64,000 bases of DNA from Mycobacterium celatum (GTDB taxonomy: Bacteria; Actinomycetota; Actinomycetes; Mycobacteriales; Mycobacteriaceae): the NCBI RefSeq assembly GCF_002101595.1, contig NZ_LQOM01000016.1, forward strand, positions 124,001-188,000. The letters run 5' to 3'. Position numbers and translations under genes: made by a program. The first letter of the stretch is position 1. The number at the start of each line of letters is the position of its first letter. The notes beneath the pieces were generated by a model that saw nothing but the letters and a program-made list of their open reading frames with translations, had not been told where the DNA came from and made no database searches. Below are positions 43,837 through 52,059 of the stretch, in pieces.

Positions 43837-43980
43837 ATGGATTATTCGAACCTGTTCTCCCACATCACAAGTCGTGAAACCGTTTCGCCACGAGATGACT
43901 CGGCCCGGCCATCGGAGTACCCGGTGTTTTCCGACCGGTCTGCGGCGGAAGTTCCGGGAGAACAGAAACCCACGTCGTGA
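43837..43980 (+). CDS. Short hypothetical protein (47 aa)
   Basis: A 47-residue hydrophilic peptide starting MDYSNLFSHITSRETVSPRDD. ATG 43837 has AAGGA 7 nt upstream; an ATG two codons earlier is too close to that site. The stop overlaps the GTG of the next gene as GTGA, a coupled arrangement that argues for real translation. No known domain. Confidence 0.5.
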   Translation: MDYSNLFSHITSRETVSPRDDSARPSEYPVFSDRSAAEVPGEQKPTS

Positions 43981-44522
43981 GCGTCGGCGCGGCGCGACGG
44001 CTGGCCAGCCCGGTTCGGCTCACCCTGGCGTCTGAGCTGGGTGGGGACGTCGACGGGGCGTGGTGGCCACATACGGCGAACCTGGCTCGAGAGCTGCCTG
44101 AGGTGATCGACGCGCTGCATGGACGACTGGGTGAAATTGTCGATATCAGCATCAATTGGTCGACGACGGACGGTTCGCCGGATCTGGACTCTGTGCAGTT
44201 CAGCGGGGCATTGTCGGTTCCGGGTCGCCGCCAGGGCCAACAGCGTCTGATGGTGGTCACCGGTGGGCGCGGTTGTGCGAAGGTGCTGGTTGTGCCCTCG
44301 CGGACGACGGCTGCCCTTGCGATGATGGTGTTACGCCTGGCGGCCGCGCTACCGGTACCGGAGAGTGAACGAACCGGCCGGGCGTTCCGTAGCGCCGACT
44401 GCATCGTGCGCTGCGCGCGCGCAGAACGTGCCTCGTCGAACCCCGGCGCCGAACTTGTTGCCAGCCAGAAAGAAACCGCATGGCCTGACGGATTGCAGCC
44501 CGCCGGGCCATGCGGTACTTAG
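43977..44522 (+). CDS. Actinobacterial protein of unknown function (DUF5994-like)
   Basis: A 181-residue protein with core LTLASELGGDVDGAWWPHTANLARELPEVIDALHGRLGEIVDISINW and a second half LMVVTGGRGCAKVLVVPSRTTAALAMMVLRLAAAL. The GGDVDGAWWP motif is typical of a small actinobacterial family often found as several copies per genome. No catalytic residues are evident. The GTG overlaps the upstream 47-residue gene's stop. It converges on the cold-shock gene, with 3 bp between the stops. Confidence 0.68.
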   Translation: MSVGAARRLASPVRLTLASELGGDVDGAWWPHTANLARELPEVIDALHGRLGEIVDISINWSTTDGSPDLDSVQFSGALSVPGRRQGQQRLMVVTGGRGCAKVLVVPSRTTAALAMMVLRLAAALPVPESERTGRAFRSADCIVRCARAERASSNPGAELVASQKETAWPDGLQPAGPCGT

Positions 44523-44525
44523 AGG

Positions 44526-44729
44526 TCAGACCGAGCTGACGCCGATCGCCTGGGGTCCTTTTGCGCCCTGCCCGATTTCGAACTGGACACGCTGGTTCTC
44601 CTCGAGCGTCCGAAAGCCAGCTCCGGTGATTTCGGAATAGTGGACGAATACGTCCTCTGCGCCGCCGTCAGGGGCGATAAAGCCAAAGCCCTTGTCGCTG
44701 TTGAACCATTTCACAGTTCCCTGTGTCAT
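44526..44729 (-). CDS. cspA: Cold-shock protein (CspA family)
   Basis: A 67-residue single cold-shock domain beginning [23 protein letters not shown], with RNP1 KGFGFI and RNP2 DVFVHY. It binds single-stranded RNA/DNA as an RNA chaperone. Upstream on the minus strand TACAGT at 44782-44787 predicts a 5' leader of about 45 nt. The 290-bp gap to the divergent SDR gene at 45020 holds nothing else that I can support. Confidence 0.95.
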   Translation of the reverse strand: MTQGTVKWFNSDKGFGFIAPDGGAEDVFVHYSEITGAGFRTLEENQRVQFEIGQGAKGPQAIGVSSV

Positions 44730-44781
44730 ATCGATTTACTTCTCTCATTCAGATGGATGCACGAAACACATCCGGATCTCC

Positions 44782-44787
44782 ACTGTA
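44782..44787 (-). promoter_or_regulatory. -10 hexamer of cspA
   Basis: TACAGT on the minus strand, about 53 nt before the cspA ATG, gives a leadered transcript unlike many other genes in this window. Confidence 0.35.
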
Positions 44788-45019
44788 CACGGCCGCGAAT
44801 AGGGGCCCGCGTTGTGTGCTTCTTGAAATTGCCGACGCGTAATCCGAATTCGCCCGTCGTGGTTTCCGCGTCGTCGGCGCCCGAGGTTGGCCTGCCCGAG
44901 AACTGTGTGCGGCTTCGCGATAGCGTTCATGGGCAAGCTCAATTGGCGGCGATCAGGTGCGCGCCTGGCGCCCGGCTTCGCCGCGCTTGCGATCGCCGCA
45001 ACTCAACGAGGAGGTTTGA

Positions 45020-45796
45020 ATGGAGATCAACGGCAAGAAGGTGGTCGTCATCGGCGGCGCGTCGGGGATGGGGCGCGCCACCGCAGAACTGCTGGCCGAG
45101 CGAGGGGCAAGCGTCGCGGTGCTCGACCGCGAGGGCTCCGACGGCAAGGAGGTGGCCGCGGGCCTCAAAGGAGGCGGCACGTTCTATCCGGTCGACGTGA
45201 CCGACTTCGCCGGCACCGAGGAGACGCTGCAGGCGGCGGTCGACGCGCTCGGCGGCCTGCACGTGGTGGTCACGACGGCCGGCGGCGGTATCGCCAAGCG
45301 GACGCTGTCCAAGTCCGGCCCGCACGATCTCGAATCCTTCCAATCGGTGATCGATCTCAATCTCGTCGCCACGTTCAACATCAGCCGGCTGGCGGCCGCG
45401 CACATGGCCAAGAACGAGCCCGAGGACCCCGAAGAAACCGGAGAGCGCGGCGTCATCATCAACACCGCCTCGATCGCGGCGTTCGAAGGCCAGATCGGGC
45501 AAGTCGCCTACACCGCGGCCAAAGCCGGCATCGCCGGCATGTGCCTGACCATGGCGCGTGACCTCGGATCGATGGGCATCCGGGTGCTCGCGATTGCGCC
45601 CAGCCTGTTCGCGACCGGGCTCACCAAAGGCATTCCCGACGAGTACGCCACCGCGCTGACCAAGGACGCGGCGTTCCCCAAGCGGCTGGGCCGCCCGGAG
45701 GAATACGCCAAGCTGGTCGCGGCCATCGTGGACAACCCGATGCTCAACGGCCAGTGCCTGCGCCTGGACGCCGGCCAGCGGTTCGCGCCTAAGTAA
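45020..45796 (+). CDS. Short-chain dehydrogenase (HSD17B10-like)
   Basis: A 258-residue classical SDR: VVVIGGASGMGRATAELLAERGA (cofactor), TTAGGGIAKRTL in place of the NNAG motif, NTASIAAFEGQIGQVAYTAAKAG with catalytic Ser/Tyr/Lys. The overall pattern resembles 3-hydroxyacyl-CoA dehydrogenase type 2. ATG 45020 is preceded by GAGGAG. It lies ahead of fadE22, and the two may act in the same fatty-acid or branched acyl-CoA pathway, though a strong palindrome separates them. Confidence 0.9.
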   Translation: MEINGKKVVVIGGASGMGRATAELLAERGASVAVLDREGSDGKEVAAGLKGGGTFYPVDVTDFAGTEETLQAAVDALGGLHVVVTTAGGGIAKRTLSKSGPHDLESFQSVIDLNLVATFNISRLAAAHMAKNEPEDPEETGERGVIINTASIAAFEGQIGQVAYTAAKAGIAGMCLTMARDLGSMGIRVLAIAPSLFATGLTKGIPDEYATALTKDAAFPKRLGRPEEYAKLVAAIVDNPMLNGQCLRLDAGQRFAPK

Positions 45797-45803
45797 CCGG
45801 ATT

Positions 45804-45870
45804 GGCCGCGAGACAGACGCGAGGGCGGTGGTCGCGCCTTGGATACAGCCCAGGCGTCTGTCTCGCGGCC
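45804..45870. terminator. 17-bp inverted repeat between SDR and fadE22
   Basis: GGCCGCGAGACAGACGC at 45804-45820 pairs perfectly with 45854-45870 across a 33-nt loop. It can end the SDR transcript. The arm contains AGACGC as in the elements at 6812 and 48098, suggesting a related dispersed palindrome. Confidence 0.65.
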
Positions 45871-45878
45871 CGATTAAG

Positions 45879-45884
45879 TACACT
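45879..45884 (+). promoter_or_regulatory. -10 hexamer of fadE22
   Basis: TACACT within AGTACACTCT, directly after the palindrome and about 36 nt before ATG 45921. The same 10-mer precedes the thiolase-like gene at 48480. Confidence 0.4.
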
Positions 45885-45920
45885 CTATTACTCGGCGCAC
45901 ATCGACGAGGAGGCCCCCTG

Positions 45921-48086
45921 ATGGGTATCGCATTGACCGACGACCATCGCGAACTCGCCGAGGTGGCCCGTGCATTCTTGACTTCACAGAAGGCGCGCTG
46001 GGCGGCGCGCTCGCTGCTGGATTCGGCCGACGAGTCCCGCCCGCCGTTCTGGCAGGACCTCGTCGAGCTCGGCTGGCTCGGCCTGCACATCGACGAGGAG
46101 CACGGCGGTTCGGGATACGGCCTGCCCGAACTTGTCGTGGTGATCGAAGAATTGGGCCGCGCGGTGGCGCCGGGACCGTTCGTGCCGACCGTGATCGCCT
46201 CGGCCGTCATCGCCAAGGACGGCACCGACGAGCAGAAGGCGCGGCTGCTGCCCGGGCTGATCGACGGCACCGTCGTCGCCGGTGTCGGTCTGGGCGGTGA
46301 CGTCCGGGTCGACGGCGGAGTCGCCAGCGGCGACGCCGGAATCGTCTTCGGCGCCGGTCTCGGCGAGCTGCTGCTGATCGCCGCGGGCGACGACGTGCTG
46401 CTGCTGGACCGCGGACGTGACGGTTTGTCGATCGAAGTGCCAGACAACCTCGATCCGACTAGACGCTCCGGACGGGTCAATCTGCGAAACGTCCGCGTCG
46501 GCGACGACGACATCCTGCCGGGCGCCCGGGAATCCGCCCTGGCCCGGGCCCGCACGCTGCTAGCCGCCGAAGCCGTTGGCGGAGCGTCGGATTGCGTCGA
46601 CGCCGCGGTCGACTACGCAAAAGTCCGCCAGCAGTTCGGCCGTACCATCGCCACTTTCCAAGCAGTGAAGCATCATTGCGCCAACATGCTGGTGGACGCC
46701 GAGTCGGCGACCGCCGCGGTGTGGGACGCCTCGCGGGCCGCTGGCGAAGACGAAGAACAGTTCCGGCTGGTCGCCGCCGTCGCCGGCACGCTGGCGTTCC
46801 CGGCCTACGCGCGCAACGCCGAACTGAACATCCAGGTGCACGGCGGTATCGGATTCACCTGGGAGCACGACGCGCATCTGCATCTGCGCCGCGCACTGAC
46901 CGCCCGGGCGCTGTTCGGCGGCGACGCGCCCGCCCAGGACGTCTTCGATCGCACCGCGGCCGGGGTCACCCGGACCAACAGCCTGGATCTACCGCCCGAA
47001 GCCGAAGAACTGCGCGGCCGGGTGCGTGCCGATGCTGCCGAGATCGCCGCACTGGACAAGAAGGGGCAGCTGGACCGGCTGATTGCGACCGGCTACGTGA
47101 TGCCGCACTGGCCCAAGCCGTGGGGTCTTGCTGCCGACGCTGTCGAGCAACTGGTGATCGAGCAGGAGTTCGCCGCGGCGGGCATCAAGCGGCCGGACTA
47201 CCAGATCACCGGATGGGTCATCCTGACGCTCATCCAGCACGGAACCCCGTCGCAGATCGAAAGATTCGTCGAGAAGGCGCTGCGTCAAGAGGAGGTCTGG
47301 TGCCAGCTCTTCTCCGAGCCCGACGCCGGATCGGACGCGGCGGGCATCAAGGCCCGGGCTACCCGGGTCGACGGCGGCTGGAAGATCAACGGGCAGAAGG
47401 TGTGGACCAGCGGCGCGCACTACTGCCGTCGCGGCCTGGCCACCGTGCGTACCGATCCCGACGCCCCCAAGCACGCCGGCATCACCACGGTGATCGTCGA
47501 CATGAAGGCACCCGGCGTCGAGGTGCGGCCGCTGCGGCAAATCACCGGAGGCTCCGACTTCAACGAGGTGTTCTTCAACGACGTCTTCGTTCCCGACGAG
47601 GACGTCGTCGGCGAGCCCAACACCGGATGGACGGTGGCGCGGGCGACGTTGGGCAACGAGCGGGTCAGCATCGGCGGCGGCACGTCGTACTACCAGGGTG
47701 TGGGCGCGCAACTGGTGGCGCTGGCGCAGCAGCACGCAGATCGGTTGGCGGGCGCGACTGTTCGTGTCGGTGCCTTCCTCGCAGGTGAACACGCGCTGCG
47801 GCTGCTGAACCTGCGCCGCGCCGCACGCAGTATCGAGGGAGCGGGCCCCGGACCGGAGGGCAACATCACCAAACTCACGCTCGCCGAGCACATGGGGGAG
47901 GGGGCCGCGATCGGGGCGGCGCTGCTGGGACCCGAGATCGCCTTGGCCGACGGGCCGGGCGGGCTGGTCGGCCGGATGCTGATGGGCGCGCGTGGCATGG
48001 CCATCGCCGGCGGCACCTCGGAGGTCACCCGCAACCAGATCGCCGAGCGGATTCTCGGAATGCCGCGTGACCCGCTGATCAAGTAG
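45921..48086 (+). CDS. fadE22: Fused acyl-CoA dehydrogenase FadE22
   Basis: A 721-residue protein made of two ACAD domains in tandem. The first (about 1-350) has YAKVRQQFGRTIATFQAVKHH and VHGGIGFTWEHDAHLHLRRA. The second (about 370-721) has WCQLFSEPDAGSDAAGIKARATRVDGGW, WTSGAHYCRRG and the C-terminal GTSEVTRNQIAERILGMPRD. Such fusions form an intramolecular alpha/beta-type dehydrogenase acting on bulky or branched acyl-CoAs. ATG 45921 follows GAGGAGG. The size and the GntR and DUF35 neighbours match M. tuberculosis fadE22 (Rv3061c). Confidence 0.93.
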   Translation: MGIALTDDHRELAEVARAFLTSQKARWAARSLLDSADESRPPFWQDLVELGWLGLHIDEEHGGSGYGLPELVVVIEELGRAVAPGPFVPTVIASAVIAKDGTDEQKARLLPGLIDGTVVAGVGLGGDVRVDGGVASGDAGIVFGAGLGELLLIAAGDDVLLLDRGRDGLSIEVPDNLDPTRRSGRVNLRNVRVGDDDILPGARESALARARTLLAAEAVGGASDCVDAAVDYAKVRQQFGRTIATFQAVKHHCANMLVDAESATAAVWDASRAAGEDEEQFRLVAAVAGTLAFPAYARNAELNIQVHGGIGFTWEHDAHLHLRRALTARALFGGDAPAQDVFDRTAAGVTRTNSLDLPPEAEELRGRVRADAAEIAALDKKGQLDRLIATGYVMPHWPKPWGLAADAVEQLVIEQEFAAAGIKRPDYQITGWVILTLIQHGTPSQIERFVEKALRQEEVWCQLFSEPDAGSDAAGIKARATRVDGGWKINGQKVWTSGAHYCRRGLATVRTDPDAPKHAGITTVIVDMKAPGVEVRPLRQITGGSDFNEVFFNDVFVPDEDVVGEPNTGWTVARATLGNERVSIGGGTSYYQGVGAQLVALAQQHADRLAGATVRVGAFLAGEHALRLLNLRRAARSIEGAGPGPEGNITKLTLAEHMGEGAAIGAALLGPEIALADGPGGLVGRMLMGARGMAIAGGTSEVTRNQIAERILGMPRDPLIK

Positions 48087-48456
48087 CCGTAGGCACCGCG
48101 AGCAGACGCGGAATCGCATCAAAACCGCTGCGCGAGTGCGATTCTGCGTCTGCTCGCGCAGCCGGTCGCACCTCGACCGGCATTCCGCACCGCACCGAAT
48201 CGGGTTCGCAGTCAACGATATTGACCGCTAGCCGAAGCCCCCGCGGCTCGTCCAGCTCGACGATCGCAATCACATACGGGGTCGGTATGTCGGGGTTGTA
48301 CGGGTGGAAGTTGACCGTGTAGGTGAACACCGTGCCGCGCCCGGATACCGGCCGCCCGGCAAGTGGGCCGCCGCAATCCGGGCAGGCGCCGGCCGGGGGA
48401 TGTACCCAGCGGGCGCATTCGTCGCAATGCTCGACTAGTAACCTCCGGTCCGACAC
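48079..48456 (-). CDS. Zn-ribbon/OB-fold DUF35 protein
   Basis: A 125-residue DUF35 protein: rubredoxin-like zinc ribbon CDECARWVHPPAGACPDCGG (near residues 11-30) followed by the OB domain GRGTVFTYTVNFHPYNPDIPTPYVIAIVELDEPRG. DUF35 subunits pair with thiolase-like proteins to make acyl-CoA aldolases or acyltransferases, as in Ltp2-ChsH2 of cholesterol side-chain loss. GTG 48456 is preferred because TACTGT lies 7 nt upstream. The last 20 or so residues are encoded by the palindrome at 48098-48157. The stop overlaps fadE22's end by 8 bp. Confidence 0.88.
   Translation of the reverse strand: MSDRRLLVEHCDECARWVHPPAGACPDCGGPLAGRPVSGRGTVFTYTVNFHPYNPDIPTPYVIAIVELDEPRGLRLAVNIVDCEPDSVRCGMPVEVRPAARADAESHSRSGFDAIPRLLAVPTAT
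48098..48157. repeat. 21-bp palindromic element inside the DUF35 3' end
   Basis: Arms 48098-48118 and 48137-48157 match in 20 of 21 positions (one G-U). The core GCAGACGCGGAATCGCA equals that of the element at 6812-6865 but for one base. It follows fadE22 and lies inside the DUF35 coding sequence, so it may end the fadE22 transcript. Confidence 0.7.
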
Positions 48457-48463
48457 GGGCAAT

Positions 48464-48473
48464 ACAGTACACT
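48464..48473. promoter_or_regulatory. Overlapping divergent -10 hexamers
   Basis: ACAGTACACT reads TACACT (48468-48473) on the plus strand, 6 nt before GTG 48480. On the minus strand it reads TACTGT (48464-48469), 7 nt before GTG 48456. Both genes would be leaderless, and polymerase binding for one excludes the other. Confidence 0.55.
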
Positions 48474-48479
48474 CTTTTG

Positions 48480-49628
48480 GTGGCAAGCCGACACTTCGAG
48501 AAGCACGCGATCCTGTCGGGAATCGGCATCTCCCGAATCGGCCGTCGCACCGGCATTCCCGGCCTGGACCTCAGCTGCGAGGCGGCGCGCGCAGCCATCG
48601 CCGACGCGGGGCTGACCGCCGCCGACATCGACGGCGTCGCCAGCCTCGGCGATACCCCGGTGCCCGAAGTCACCGCCGCGCTCGGCATCGACGCAGTCGA
48701 CTACAAGTCCGGGTTCGGCGCTGCCGGCCTGCTGACGCCGGTGATGGCGGCCTGTCGGGCGGTGTCCGAGAAGCGGGCCCGCCATGTGCTGGTCTATCGG
48801 ACGGTCCAGATGATCGGCGGCTCAATGCCGGCCGGCGCGCAGGGCGAACAGCCCAGCATCGGTGGAATGGACGACATCCCGGAACTCCTTGCCGTGCATG
48901 CTTATTCGGCGGCCAACTGGCTGGCGATGCACTGCCGCCGACACATGCACCTCTACGGAACCACCAAGGAGCAGCTGGGCTGGCTGGCGATCAACAGCAG
49001 GCGCAACGCCGCGTTGAATCCGCTTGCGGTGTACCGCGAACCGCTCACCATGGCCGACTACCTGGCCGCGCGGCCGGTCTCCTCGCCGTTCGGGCTGTTG
49101 GATTGCGACGTTCCCGTGGACGGCTCGATCGCCGTGGTGGTGTCGGCCGCGGAGTACGCCGGCGACTGCCCGCAGCCGCCGGTCGCGGTGGAGGCCATCG
49201 GCGGGTCCGACGGTGCCGGTGGCTGGTTTCACCGCCCCGACTACCCGAGGATGGCGGCTACCGACGCGGCTGCGCAGATGTGGTCGCGGACCTACCTGGC
49301 GCCGGCCGATATCGAGATCGCCGAGTTATATGACGGCTTCACGTTTCTCACCCTGGCGTGGCTGGAAGCATTGGGCCTCTGCGGTGACGGCGAGGCCGGC
49401 CCGTTTGTCGAGGGCGCCGAGCGAATAGCCCGCGACGGCGTGTTGCCGCTGAACACCTACGGCGGTCAACTGTCGGCCGGGCGCATGCACGGGTACTGGG
49501 TGCTGCACGAAGCCTGCCTGCAGCTGCGCGGGCAGGCGGGCGACAGGCAGGTGCCCCGGCGCCCGCAGGTGGCGGTTGTCGCCGCGGGCGGCGGCCCGAT
49601 CGCTGGCTGCATGCTGCTGACATGCTGA
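48480..49628 (+). CDS. Thiolase-like lipid-transfer protein (acyl-CoA aldolase type)
   Basis: A 382-residue non-decarboxylating thiolase-fold protein: GIGISRIGRRTGIPGLDLSCEAARAAIADAGL at the N-terminus, DVPVDGSIAVVVSAAEYA in the middle and LNTYGGQLSAGRMHGYWVLHEACLQLRG near the end. The catalytic Cys of true thiolases near residue 90 is absent, and the HG motif is retained, as in SCPx/Ltp2 aldolases. The divergent DUF35 gene is the expected partner. Together with fadE22 they could perform one round of side-chain shortening. Substrate unknown. Confidence 0.86.
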   Translation: MASRHFEKHAILSGIGISRIGRRTGIPGLDLSCEAARAAIADAGLTAADIDGVASLGDTPVPEVTAALGIDAVDYKSGFGAAGLLTPVMAACRAVSEKRARHVLVYRTVQMIGGSMPAGAQGEQPSIGGMDDIPELLAVHAYSAANWLAMHCRRHMHLYGTTKEQLGWLAINSRRNAALNPLAVYREPLTMADYLAARPVSSPFGLLDCDVPVDGSIAVVVSAAEYAGDCPQPPVAVEAIGGSDGAGGWFHRPDYPRMAATDAAAQMWSRTYLAPADIEIAELYDGFTFLTLAWLEALGLCGDGEAGPFVEGAERIARDGVLPLNTYGGQLSAGRMHGYWVLHEACLQLRGQAGDRQVPRRPQVAVVAAGGGPIAGCMLLTC

Positions 49629-49629
49629 G

Positions 49630-49635
49630 TACCGT
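49630..49635 (+). promoter_or_regulatory. -10 hexamer of the double GntR gene
   Basis: TACCGT lies 9 nt before GTG 49645, at the far end of leaderless spacing. Confidence 0.3.
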
Positions 49636-49644
49636 TGGGGCGCT

Positions 49645-51027
49645 GTGCAATTGACTGCGCAACCACGTCTCGACAAGCGGGCTGCCCAGATCGCCCGGCG
49701 CATCGAGGCCGACATCATTCGCCGCGGCTGGCCGATCGGCGAATCGCTGGGATCCGAGCAGGCACTGCAAGAGCGCTATCAGGTCAGCCGATCGGTACTG
49801 CGGGAAGCCGTGCGACTGGTCGAGCATCATCAAGTCGCGCGGATGCGCCGCGGACCCGGCGGGGGACTGCTGATCTGCGAGCCGGACGCCGCCGCGGCAA
49901 CCAAGGCCGTCGTCATCTACCTGGAGTACCAGGGCACCACGATCGACGTTCTGCTGAACGCGCGCCTGCTGCTCGAGCCGTTGGCGGCGGTGCTCGCCGC
50001 CGAGCGGATCGACGAGGCTGGCATCGCACGGTTGCGCGCCGTGCTGTCGACGGCGTCGCAGCGCGAATTCCACACGGCGCTGGCCGAGCAATCCAAAAAC
50101 CCAGCGCTGCAACTGTTTATCGACATCCTGATGCGGCTGACGGCGCAATTTGCCCGCGGTTCGCGTGCGGACCCTGCGGCGCTGGACCGGACGCGCACCG
50201 AGCACGCCGAGATCGTCGCCGCCGTCACGGCCGGCGACTCGGCGCGCGCCCAGACGCTCAGCGAACGCCACATCGAATCGGTGACGACATGGCTGCGGCG
50301 ACACCGCAAGCCGTCTCGGCCGCGCAGACCGACCCCCGATACCACAGCGGCCAAGCGCGCCGAGGTGGTGGCGGCCGCGATCCGCGACGACATCGCCGCC
50401 AGCGGCTGGCAGGTCGGTTCCATCTTCGCCACCGAGGCCCAGTTGCTGGAACGCTATCGAGTCAGCCGCTCGGTGCTGCGCGAAGCGGTGCGGCTGCTGG
50501 AATACCATGCCATCGCGCGAATGCGCCGGGGGCCCGGCGGCGGCCTGGTGGTGGGAAAACCACAGGCACAGGCCAGCATTGACGCCATCGCGCTGTACCT
50601 GCAATACCGTCAACCCAACAGCGACGACCTGCGCCTGGTGCGCGATGCCATCGAAATAGACAACGTGGCAAAGGTTGTCGGCAGACACGACACCGGGGAA
50701 GTGCGGGCCTTTCTCGACACGCACCGACAGCTCATCGAGGAAACCGGCGACGACCCGCGCAAGGCCGGCATGGAAGAGTTTCTGTTTCACAGCGGGATGG
50801 CGCAGCTGGCCGGCAACGCGGTGCTGGATTTGTTCCTACGGATCCTCGTCGAGCTGTTCCGGCGCCAGTGGGCAGCCACCGAGCAGAAGCTACCGAGCCG
50901 CAACGATTTCGCCGACGTCCAACACGCGCACCGGCGGATCATCGAGGCGATCGCGGACGGCGACGACAGCCTGGCCCGCCATCGTGTCCGGCGTCACCTG
51001 GATGCCGCGGCGTCGTGGTGGCTTTAG
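49645..51027 (+). CDS. Tandemly duplicated GntR/FadR-type regulator (Rv3060c-like)
   Basis: A 460-residue protein containing two complete GntR modules. Each has a winged helix (QERYQVSRSVLREAVRLVEHHQVARMRRGPGGG at about 43-75; ERYRVSRSVLREAVRLLEYHAIARMRRGPGGG at about 271-302) and an FCD ligand domain. Single-chain duplication gives both half-site readers in one polypeptide. Position and length match M. tuberculosis Rv3060c beside fadE22 and cyp136. The FadR resemblance suggests an acyl-CoA or lipid signal, but this is inference. Confidence 0.92.
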   Translation: MQLTAQPRLDKRAAQIARRIEADIIRRGWPIGESLGSEQALQERYQVSRSVLREAVRLVEHHQVARMRRGPGGGLLICEPDAAAATKAVVIYLEYQGTTIDVLLNARLLLEPLAAVLAAERIDEAGIARLRAVLSTASQREFHTALAEQSKNPALQLFIDILMRLTAQFARGSRADPAALDRTRTEHAEIVAAVTAGDSARAQTLSERHIESVTTWLRRHRKPSRPRRPTPDTTAAKRAEVVAAAIRDDIAASGWQVGSIFATEAQLLERYRVSRSVLREAVRLLEYHAIARMRRGPGGGLVVGKPQAQASIDAIALYLQYRQPNSDDLRLVRDAIEIDNVAKVVGRHDTGEVRAFLDTHRQLIEETGDDPRKAGMEEFLFHSGMAQLAGNAVLDLFLRILVELFRRQWAATEQKLPSRNDFADVQHAHRRIIEAIADGDDSLARHRVRRHLDAAASWWL

Positions 51028-51033
51028 CGGTTT

Positions 51034-52059
51034 ATGACGGTGGGCGAGCCGGGTAGTCTCACCCCCGGCAGGGGTACCGGCAACGCGATCGAGGTGGCAA
51101 TTGTGCATCAGCCACACGTCGACTCGGCGGGCTTCATGCATTCCGCGCTGTTCTACCGCGGCGAACGCGAATACCTCGCCGGGGTGGTGCCGTTCATCCT
51201 GGACGGATTGCGCCGCGGCGAGCCGGTATTGGTCGCCGTCCCCGCCCGCCACCTGGGCTTGCTTCGCGACGGATTGGGCGAGGCCTGCGCCAAGGTGACG
51301 ATGGCCGACATGGGCGACGTCGGGCGCAACCCGGCCCGCGCCATGGGCGCGATGAGCGCCTTCGCCGAGAAGCACCGCGATCGGCGGGTGCGCATGGTCG
51401 GTGAGCCGGTGTGGCCCGGTCGCAGCGCCGACGAATACCCCGGTTGCGTAGAGAACGAGGCGCTGGCCAATACGCTGTTCGCCGGCCGCGAGGTGACGGC
51501 GCTGTGTCCCTACGACGCCTGCGGGCTCGACCAGGAGGTTCTTGCCGACGCGCGCAGCACCCACCCGCTGCTATGGCGGGACGGGACGGTGGACCGCAAC
51601 GCCGACTATGCGCCCGACGAAGCTCTGGCCCGCTACAACCGGCCGCTACCCAGCGACACGATGGCAGTCGCCTACACGGTGCGAGAGTTGGCGGATCTAA
51701 GTGCGGCGCGGTCCTTTGCCGCCCGCTATGCGCGGTGGCTGGGCCTGTCGCCGGAGGGCATCGCGAGCCTGCAGCTGATTGCCACCGAGCTGGCGACCAA
51801 CAGCCTGCAGCACACCGGTGGCGTATGCCGGCTGGCCTTCTGGCAGTACAAGGGCCATATCGTTTGCGAGGCCAGCGATGCCGGCCGGCTCGACGATCCG
51901 CTGGCCGGGCGTCGCCCCCCGACCGCCGACGGCCTCGCCGGCCGCGGGCTGTTCCTGGTCAACACAGTGGCGGACCTGGTGCGTACCCACGCGACTGCCA
52001 CCGGAACGACCATCCAGGCGTACCTTCGGCTCGGCGTAGAAGAGAGGAGTCGGCCGTGA
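51034..52059 (+). CDS. MEDS-domain protein with HATPase (RsbW-like) domain
   Basis: A 341-residue regulator. The N-terminal half has the MEDS signatures HSALFYRGEREYLAGVVPFILDGLRRGEPVLVAVP and AMSAFAEKHRDRRVRMVGEPVWPGRSADEY. The C-terminal half is a GHKL ATPase of anti-sigma type (ASLQLIATELATNSLQHTGG; DAGRLDDPLAGRRPPTADGLAGRGLFLVNTVADLV). Such proteins act as anti-sigma kinases or sensors in stress signalling. Six bases separate it from the GntR gene, and GTGA overlap links it to the DUF302 gene. Confidence 0.85.
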   Translation: MTVGEPGSLTPGRGTGNAIEVAIVHQPHVDSAGFMHSALFYRGEREYLAGVVPFILDGLRRGEPVLVAVPARHLGLLRDGLGEACAKVTMADMGDVGRNPARAMGAMSAFAEKHRDRRVRMVGEPVWPGRSADEYPGCVENEALANTLFAGREVTALCPYDACGLDQEVLADARSTHPLLWRDGTVDRNADYAPDEALARYNRPLPSDTMAVAYTVRELADLSAARSFAARYARWLGLSPEGIASLQLIATELATNSLQHTGGVCRLAFWQYKGHIVCEASDAGRLDDPLAGRRPPTADGLAGRGLFLVNTVADLVRTHATATGTTIQAYLRLGVEERSRP

